Assembly (NCBI GenBank): GCA_026770615.1
Contig: MU631419.1
Coordinates: forward strand, 239,754-255,727
Source: Pavlovales sp. CCMP2436
Taxonomy: Eukaryota > Haptophyta > Pavlovophyceae > Pavlovales
Length of the DNA stretch: 15,974 bases
Reading direction: 5' to 3'
Below, piece after piece: positions 8,384-14,062 of this stretch (position 1 is the stretch's first letter; each line of letters starts with the position of its first letter). Under the pieces are notes generated by a model. It worked only from the letters and a program-made list of their open reading frames with translations. It was not told the DNA's origin and ran no database searches. The position numbers and the translations under genes were made by a program.

Positions 8384-9963
8384 TTAGGAAGAGCGCGTTG
8401 TTCTCCTGTTTGTCCTGAAGTCCCCGGGGGCGTCCATCGCCTGCACGATGTTCTCGTAGCGTGCCGCGGTGCGCTCACAATCCTTTAGCAAGCTGTCTAC
8501 AGTCTGCAAGAGAGCTGTCGCATCGTGGCTGCCGGGCGCCAGCTGGAAGTCCGACAGCAGCACGATCTCGTCCGTGATCCACTTGGCCTCGCCAGCGAGG
8601 TTGGAGCAGTCGAGCTGAGAGCTGTTGAGCTCCTCCAACCACAGCGGCTCGAGCAGAGCGGGCGCGAGCTGTTTGGACACCAGCTTGATGTCCATCCAGT
8701 CGCGCTGCGGCCTCTCCTGCACCGCAATCGCGCGGTAGCCGAAGCCGTACAACTCCTCGCCGTCGGTCTCGCCGAGGGTGATCGCCTGGCGCGCCATAGC
8801 GTTGGCGTGCTGGGGTTGCTCCCCCAGCGGCTTACCTAGCTTCAGCGCCTCGCGCCTCTGCTTGCAGCCCAGAGCGTGTTCCACTCGGGCCGTGTCTGCG
8901 CCCAGCTGGGTGCACTGCTCCACGTAGTGACTGAGACTGCCGCAGCAGATACACCCGTCTCTCCCTGGGTACATGGACTGCTTGGGGATTGCGCGCCCAC
9001 GTCCACCAGTGCCCCAGGTCACCTTTGTCGGCTTCGCCATCTTGGCAGTAGCCTGCGTGTGCAGCGCCTTGCGCTGCGGCACCCATGTCTGCGCGTTCTT
9101 CGCGCTAGCAACGTTGGCACGCGCGTGTCCGTCCGGCTTGAGCTTGTCCCCAAATCTGTAGGGCGTAGCGCCCGAGCTGGACGCCACGAGGCTCCTCATC
9201 CGGGCCACGAGCGCGGCATACTGGTTGTGGTCTACCAGTTCCGGTGCTTTCGCGTACATCTCCGCACGCAGGTTTGTCCACCTGCTGCTGTCCCGTGGCA
9301 TTGCCTCGAAGCCTGGCTCTCGACCAAGTTGTAGGTCTCGGTGAAGGCACGTAGCCTCTTGGAAGCAAGGTTCTCCGCCGCCAGGAAGGTCTCCAGCGGC
9401 ACGCGGTGTCCAGTCGGCGGACCCACGGTGAGGACGAGCTTGTTGACCTGCGCAGAGAAAGTGCTGAACTGCCGCAGTTCCTGAAGCGCGGACATGATGA
9501 TCAGAACTTTGTCGTACGAGTTGTCGTCCTCCCCCACGCCGTCTTCGAGGCGCAGCCACACGGCGACTGGGAAGAACCCCTGAAGGTGCTTGTACAGCGC
9601 CTCCCAGGATGCTTGCCACACCGTCTTGATAAGCTTTTCAATCGTGGAGAAGGCCGCAGAAGTCCTCTGCTTGCCGCACTGTACCGCCGACTCGGAGGTG
9701 ATGATGGCGACGCTCGCCTCGTGGGAGCGCAAGAGACTCACCTCTCGTTCCTTCAGCTTGAAAGACCGAACCCGGAATTCTTCATCCATACTGGCGGATG
9801 CAGATTCGGCCTCCTCCCGCATGAACTCAACGCTGGGAGTTGTGACCGGAGCTCCCTCTCCATCGACGCTCCCCTCTGCCGGGATGGGCGTCTCTTACTT
9901 GCGCGCGATCGCCGCGCGGTCCGACTCAAAGTTGTTCGTCAGGATAGCAAGATTGCCTTCCAT
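8384..9963 (-). pseudogene. gag: Copia gag (capsid and zinc-knuckle nucleocapsid), with a stop and a frameshift
   Basis: Structural protein that packages element RNA. The likely start is ATG at 9961-9963, in frame with the main N-terminal frame but followed by TAA at 9895-9897. That frame continues from about 9894 to 9325 with a helical, capsid-like composition (KLIKTVWQASWEALYKHLQGFF). Near 9325 the reading shifts into the frame that ends at 8384. This carries AEMYAKAPELVDHNQYAAL, a basic stretch, and a perfect C-X2-C-X4-H-X4-C knuckle (CICCGSLSHYVEQC, 8912-8953). About 175 residues follow the knuckle before TAA at 8384-8386, which sits in the target duplication of the 1.29-kb insertion. The homology beyond the knuckle is inference from position and style. 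Confidence 0.85.
8912..8953 (-). other. CCHC zinc-knuckle coding segment of gag
   Basis: CICCGSLSHYVEQC has exact C-X2-C-X4-H-X4-C spacing, the retroviral-type RNA-binding knuckle of Gag nucleocapsid. It fixes the identity and frame of the 8384-9325 portion. Confidence 0.9.
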
Positions 9964-9984
9964 CTCGATCTCGAGCTTGGTGAT

Positions 9985-10704
9985 GGTCGGCGGCATTCGT
10001 CGGCGAGATTAGGGAATGTCCTTAATCCAACGGTCGAAACGCCGCTGGTGCCGACGAGCGCGTCGGCGGGCGTCATCTTGACGCCGCTGGTGCCGACGAG
10101 CGTGTCGGCGGGCGTCACCTTGACGCCGCTGTGGCCGACAAGCTTGCCGGCGGGCGTCACCTTGACGCCGCTGGTGTCGACAAGCTTGTCGGCGGGCGTC
10201 ATCTTCACGCCGCTCTTGCCGACGAGCGTGTCGGCGGGCGTCACCTTGACGCTGCTTGTGCCGACGAGCTTGTCGGCGGGCGTCATCTTGACGCAGCTCT
10301 GGCCGATGAGCGCGTCGGCGGGCGTCACATTGACGCCGCTGGTGCTGACGAGCGCGTCGGCGGGCGTCATCTTGACGCCGCTGGTGCCGACGGGCGCGTC
10401 GGCGGGCGTCACCTTGACGAAGTATCTTAAACGTAACCGGAGTTTAAGGACCGCTTTGACCTAAATCTCCAGTATTGCCGGAGCACACTATTCCTGGACT
10501 CTTCGAGTCCTCTTCGACCGTTGGATTAAGGGCATTCCCTTATCCCGCCGACGTATGCCGCCGACCGGTAGTGTATCGTCGCAATGGGCGAAAGGATAAA
10601 TATCCAGTAAAACCCCCTGTGAGTGCCAACCTTGCACTCATCAGTGGATGCCCTCGAGCACCCATACATCCGTTCACGCATTTGTGCGCGTACGAATGCT
10701 AACA
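9985..10704 (-). repeat. Copia 5' LTR, rearranged and truncated
   Basis: 10420-10704 matches the outer 285 bp of the 3' LTR (2090-2373), with about a dozen differences, and ends in GCTAACA beside the GCTTA duplication. The palindrome centre is absent and a 42-bp minisatellite occupies its place (10039-10416). About 54 bp of the opposite half follow (9985-10038, matching the GGTCGGCGGCAT region and the inverted partner of 2194-2240). The last ~145 bp of the LTR, including its inner CA terminus, and any primer-binding site are missing, because gag sequence begins right there. Confidence 0.82.
10039..10416. repeat. Nine-unit 42-bp minisatellite inside the 5' LTR
   Basis: Nine head-to-tail units of 42 bp, each containing GTCGGCGGGCGTCA and ending near TTGACGCCGCTG, with a few substitutions between units. 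Because 42 is a multiple of three, several frames stay open. On the minus strand it reads as repeats of the 14-residue phrase VTPADKLVGTSGVK, and two plus-strand frames are also open. It has no gene context, so it is annotated as a satellite. Its GTCGGCGG words resemble the adjacent LTR sequence (GTCGGCGGCATTCGTCGGCG), a possible seed for the expansion. Confidence 0.88.
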
Positions 10705-10709
10705 GCTTA
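10705..10709. repeat. Copia target-site duplication, right copy (GCTTA)
   Basis: This is identical to the GCTTA at 1496-1500 and directly follows the LTR terminus. Confidence 0.9.
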
Positions 10710-11088
10710 CTGTCTGGATCTGTTTTTGTGTTGGATCCGTGGATACCGTATTTTGGATCTGTTTTTTGGCGGACCCAGAGAAAAGCTTCCTGTTGGATCT
10801 GTTTTTGTGTCGGATCCGTAGATGCCTTATTTGGATCTGTGTTTTGGCGGATCTGAAAATAGCTTGTTTTGGATCTGTTTTTTGGCGGACCCAGAGAAAA
10901 GCTTCCTGTTGGATCTATTTTTGTGTCGGATCCGTGGATGCCTTATTTTGGATCTGTTTTTTGGCGGATCTGAAAATAGCTTATTTTGGATCTGTTTTTT
11001 GACGGATCCACGAATCGGTTTAGTTTGGATCTGAATTCGGGTCGGATCCGCAGCGCCTTCGGGAGGATCCGTGGTAACATTTGATCTG
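10710..11088 (-). repeat. Outer part of the right terminal inverted repeat of the outer element
   Basis: The reverse complement matches 530 to about 905 nearly base for base, starting from the shared terminus CAGATCAAATGT. It consists of the same GATCC-rich tandem units. Open frames across it are repeat artefacts. Confidence 0.85.
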
Positions 11089-11095
11089 GCTGTGC
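11089..11095. repeat. Candidate target-site duplication, right copy (outer element)
   Basis: GCTGTGC immediately follows the inverted repeat and matches GCTGTGT at 523-529 at six of seven bases. Confidence 0.5.
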
Positions 11096-11569
11096 CAAGG
11101 GAGGCAGCGGCGCATGGACGACGGCTGCGGAATCTATGGATGTGGCAAGGAGTGAGACAGGGACTTCTGGGCTCGACGATATACTTTTCATTATCGTCCC
11201 TTGCCGGGCCACCACCTTCGGTGTAAATAGATCTAAAAGCGATTTTAGTTATGTTATGTTATGTTATGATGCCACTCCTACTGCCTAAGGCGCAGTTTTT
11301 GCGTCCAGGTGGCCCCGGGTGTCAGCGTCTGAGCGTCACTATGTCGAGATCCAGCGTCACCTTGCAAGCGATTTTAATGTTCTGCTGAATTCTTCGAGAA
11401 TGGTGGGGGGGGGTGGTGGGGTCTTGGTGGATTTTTTTACCTCCACCATTCGTTCGCATACTGAGGCCCCTAGTGCGGACGACGTCGCCGAACTTTGGAG
11501 CCCAGCTACTAGTGAGGCCGGGGTATTTTTAGTGGGCATTTCTTTCCGAAAATATAAAATAAATACTAA

Positions 11570-11850
11570 TTGGGTGTTCATCAAACTTTGAAGACCTCCC
11601 TAGACGTAGAATTAAAAGGGGAAAAATATTGTGAGTGTAGGTTGCTATTAATTCATCCAGGAATGGCGAGAAAATGGCCTCCAGAGTGAGGGGACGTACG
11701 TAGACCCAAATGCTGAAATACAACCCTCACTTCGTCCCCTCTATTCTTGATGACAGCGTTCGAATCAGGCGTCGAACCCAGCACCAACATTTTTCCTCGT
11801 TCAATACTACGTTCAGGGAGCTCTTCAGAGTTCTACAAGCATATAACCTT
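11570..11850. repeat. Imperfect ~280-bp fold-back, probable old miniature element
   Basis: The arm near 11570-11635, read in reverse, is about 70 percent identical by eye to 11787-11846. Shared phrases are ATTTTTCC, TCTACGT or ACTACGT, AGGGAG and CTTCA-AGTT. An inner pair, GAGGGGACG (about 11688) and CGTCCCCTC (about 11733), shares the same centre at about 11711. The mirrored arms also encode similar-looking peptides on opposite strands, which explains the two short open frames here. Confidence 0.5.
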
Positions 11851-11874
11851 GGTTAAAAATAGAATAAGAGACAT

Positions 11875-11917
11875 GAATAAATGCAGAATCGCAATCCTCG
11901 CGATTCTGCACTTATTC
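11875..11917. repeat. 18-bp stem-loop
   Basis: Arms 11875-11892 and 11900-11917 pair at 17 of 18 positions around a 7-nt loop, including the perfect core TGCAGAATCGC / GCGATTCTGCA. It could be an RNA hairpin or a small palindromic repeat. Its role is unknown. Confidence 0.65.
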
Positions 11918-12119
11918 ACTAAAGCAGATATCATGAAAGCCACCTCCCTCAACGCCTAGGACGTTTGCGGGTGTGTTGAAGGGTCATACTAACTAACTAA
12001 CTAATATACCCCCCCCACGCTGCTAGTTCAGCAGGCGGGGGACCAACGTAAAAAATACCTGGGGCCCAACTTAACGCGCGGCGCACAGTTCACCTAGGGT
12101 ACGGTGCTTGACGGTGATA

Positions 12120-12142
12120 CCCCAGGTGGACGTCACCTGGGG
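12120..12142. promoter_or_regulatory. Palindrome with an ACGTCA core upstream of the mARC-like gene
   Basis: CCCCAGGT and ACCTGGGG flank GGACGTC, forming a dyad with one unpaired base. The centre GACGTCAC resembles the ACGT-core sites bound by bZIP factors. It lies about 160-180 bp upstream of the chosen start codon. A regulatory role is inference only. Confidence 0.3.
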
Positions 12143-12298
12143 CAGGCAAAAAGTCGGTGATACACGAGGGAGCGAGAAGTAGACCCACTTCCCCCAGTGT
12201 GCGGTCAACTGAATATAGCACAACAGCCGCGGCGCAGCGTACTCCGCACGTTCGGTGTCGGTGTGCCTCTTCAGCTTGAGCTGCCTCGGGTGGAGGCT

Positions 12299-13372
12299 AT
12301 GCGGATGCGCGGCGCTCTCACGGTCGGCCTGGCGGCGCTCGGCGTCGTGATCCTGCTGGTGCGCCGGGCGCGCCGCCAGCGCGCGTTCGCGCGACAGCCC
12401 GCGGCCGAGAAGACGTGCGTGCTCAACACTGTCGCGGCGCTTCACCTGTACCCCGTTAAGTCGCTCGGAGCTGGCAGTCGGGCAGCCTCCGCTACCATCG
12501 ACGCGTATGGCCTGGCGGGCGATCGCAGGTTCATGGTCTACCGGCCTGGTCCACACCCGCGCTTCGTCACGCAGCGGCAGCGCGCTCCCATGGCACTCAT
12601 CGAGGTGAGCGCCGAGTGCTCCGTCGACGACATCGTGCTGCGCTTCCGCTCGCGCATCGAGCCTCGATGGCGCCATCTGTGGGGACTCTCGCCCTTCGCG
12701 CCCCCGGCGGAGCTGGTCGTGCGCGTGCTTAAGAGTAACGCCAAGCAGATGCCGCGCATCCAGATCGGCATCTGGGACGACTCGGTGGAGGCGCTCGACG
12801 CGGGCGAGGAGGCGGCGCGCTGGCTCTCTGCGCAGCTGGCCGACTCCGTCCGGCTCTGCTGGACCGGGCCTGACTTCAAGCGGCCTGTGGACGCTGAGTT
12901 CACGCCCGAGTGCGCACTCCGCGCCGAGGGCGCACTGCCACAAGTCTCGTTTGGGGACGGATTCCCGATTCTGCTCGCCTCCACTGCTTCGCTCCGCCGC
13001 CTCAACGCCGCCATCATCGCGCGCGGCGGGCAGGCGGTGCCTATGGACCGCTTCCGACCCAACATCATCGTACACCTTGAGGAGCCTTTTGACGAGGACC
13101 GTTGGAAACGCGTGCGCATTGGTGCCACCGAATTCGCGGTGGTCAAGAGCTGCTCGCGCTGCAAGATTCCTGGAATCAACCAGCTGACGGGCTTGGCCGA
13201 ACCCGACGTGCCGCAGATCCTCCGAAATTTCCGTTTGAAAAAGGAGGACGTGTACTTTGGCCAGAACTTGATCCCGCTCGGCATCGTAGGCACGATCAAG
13301 CAGGGCGATTTCGTCGAGGTTCTCGAGCGTGGCGAGCCCACGTTCAACGAGGAGGCTGCGACCCTCGAGTGA
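12299..13372 (+). CDS. mARC-like MOSC-domain molybdenum cofactor enzyme, membrane-anchored
   Basis: Predicted mitochondrial amidoxime-reducing-component (mARC) type protein, a molybdenum enzyme that reduces N-hydroxylated compounds using cytochrome b5 partners. From the ATG at 12299 it is 357 residues, close to the ~335-340 of animal mARCs. Residues 5-21 form one hydrophobic helix followed by RRARRQR, like the signal-anchor that tethers mARC to the outer mitochondrial membrane. The MOSC N-terminal barrel follows (LYPVKSLG near 50-57, YGLAGDRRFMV near 70-80, RFVTQRQ near 88-94). The MOSC core has PMDRFRPNIIV near 248-258, the cysteine motif KSCSRC near 283-288 that includes the expected Mo ligand, and FGQN...GTIKQGDFVEVL at the end. 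The frame extends upstream only to a GTG; ATG 12299 gives the anchor directly at the N-terminus. A second ATG lies at 12305. There is no intron. Confidence 0.9.
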   Translation: MRMRGALTVGLAALGVVILLVRRARRQRAFARQPAAEKTCVLNTVAALHLYPVKSLGAGSRAASATIDAYGLAGDRRFMVYRPGPHPRFVTQRQRAPMALIEVSAECSVDDIVLRFRSRIEPRWRHLWGLSPFAPPAELVVRVLKSNAKQMPRIQIGIWDDSVEALDAGEEAARWLSAQLADSVRLCWTGPDFKRPVDAEFTPECALRAEGALPQVSFGDGFPILLASTASLRRLNAAIIARGGQAVPMDRFRPNIIVHLEEPFDEDRWKRVRIGATEFAVVKSCSRCKIPGINQLTGLAEPDVPQILRNFRLKKEDVYFGQNLIPLGIVGTIKQGDFVEVLERGEPTFNEEAATLE

Positions 13373-14062
13373 GCAAGACGGCAACGTGCTCGCGCTTGAT
13401 CGTCTGCTCATTATGCGCCAATTAGTCCGCTGCTGCGCCCTGGCTGCTTCCTGCTGTGACCACCGCCCCACAACTGCGGTGCGCACGTTTCTAGGAGTCT
13501 GGTCTAGCCTGTCTGTCTTCAGGACTGTCACGCCTGGCAGCGGTGATGGATGTACGTCCCAACGTCCGTCCGTCTCACGGGTTTTTTTCTTTTGATAGAG
13601 GGCTCGATCGAGTCCAGCGGGCGCCCACCAGCCGGTGACGCGACGACGAAGCGCCGATTTAAGTTCGTAAATAATTTGACACCCGGTGCCCCATTCACGA
13701 ATCTGCAACTAACTCCGCGGCACTGCCTCCGGTTCCTGAGTTGCCCGGAGGATTTTCACCGGACTTTTTTCGAATTTCCCCCCGGACTGGCCACTAATTC
13801 GGATTTTGTACCAGATCCGTGTCAAATGGCGCTCTGGGCAGCGCGGGGAGCGAGCGACACCCTCGCCCAAAGCCTCCACTGCTGCTCTCATCATTCGATC
13901 GTGAATGTTTGCCAGGTTTGCCAACCCAGTTCGCCAGTAGATTAATCACACCGGGGATGAACTCTGGGATTGACTCGCTCATGGTGAAAATCGATTGCGT
14001 GGACGCCGATCCACGCCACCGCCCCAGGGCCTGGCATATATCCAGCGAGCCCGTGGCCTTTG
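13373..14062. other. Convergent intergenic region, no gene seen
   Basis: This stretch lies between the stop codons of two convergent genes and should hold both 3' untranslated ends. I see a T-rich run near 13581-13594 but no canonical AATAAA signal in a convincing place, no repeat of note and no supported open frame. The short frames at 13550-13945 (plus) and 13709-13982 (minus) lack recognisable domains. Confidence 0.5.

Larger units (their letters stand above)
1501..10704 (-). mobile_element. Degenerate Ty1/Copia LTR retrotransposon, 9.2 kb, with internal insertions
   Basis: On the minus strand the order is 5' LTR remnant, gag with a CCHC knuckle, protease with a DSGAS site, integrase, reverse transcriptase with FVDD, RNase H, polypurine tract and 3' LTR. 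Integrase upstream of reverse transcriptase defines Copia rather than Gypsy. Both outer termini are TGTTAGC/GCTAACA and the element is flanked by perfect GCTTA duplications, so it integrated as a unit. It is now inactive. I see at least five frameshifts, in-frame TAA, TAG and TGA codons, a 1.29-kb insertion between gag and protease, and a 5' LTR lacking its inner end. No primer-binding site is recognisable. The two LTRs differ at about a dozen positions over their shared 285 bp, so the insertion is not recent. Confidence 0.93.
530..11088. mobile_element. Outer non-autonomous element with ~450-bp terminal inverted repeats, split by Copia
   Basis: Both ends begin with the same sequence, CAGATCAAATGT, in opposite orientation. 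The inverted match continues for roughly 450 bp at about 95 percent by eye, once the Copia insertion (1501-10704 plus one 5-bp duplication) is removed. The reconstructed element is about 1.35 kb: a left arm (530-983), a ~450-bp core (984-1431) and a right arm (1432-1500 joined to 10710-11088). No transposase is visible, so it would depend on an enzyme supplied elsewhere. Long arms built from short tandem repeats resemble foldback or Mutator-like elements, but the superfamily is not identifiable. Imperfect 6-7 bp duplications flank it. Confidence 0.72.
11096..12298. other. Gene-free region upstream of the mARC-like gene
   Basis: No supported gene. The stretch holds a short ATGTT microsatellite (about 11246-11268), a small hairpin CTAAAA / TTTTAG near 11232, a G-rich run at about 11403-11420, the fold-back at 11570-11850, the stem-loop at 11875-11917, an ACTA microsatellite (about 11988-12003) and a C-rich run near 12007. 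The frame at 11319-11591 on the plus strand crosses the G-run and has no recognisable domain. The segment next to the gene (12060-12298) is GC-rich and should contain its promoter. Confidence 0.5.

Noticed and set aside
9406..10464. 352-codon plus-strand frame opposite gag and across the minisatellite
   Set aside because: It is a shadow of the minus-strand gag frame, continued by the 42-bp repeat that is open in several frames.
1437..11088. CRISPR-like array in the GATCC repeats
   Set aside because: Units are contiguous and variable in length with no unique spacers, and the context is eukaryotic. They are subterminal tandem repeats.
11905..11959. Copia-like peptide TKADIMKATSLNA resembling the RNase H end motif ADIMTKA
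   Set aside because: Only a handful of residues match, with no neighbouring RNase H or LTR sequence, and most of the reading frame lies in a hairpin and fold-back.
12071..13708. 545-codon minus-strand frame opposite the mARC-like gene
   Set aside because: It is antisense to the well-supported MOSC domain, has low-complexity Arg/Glu composition and no recognisable domain.
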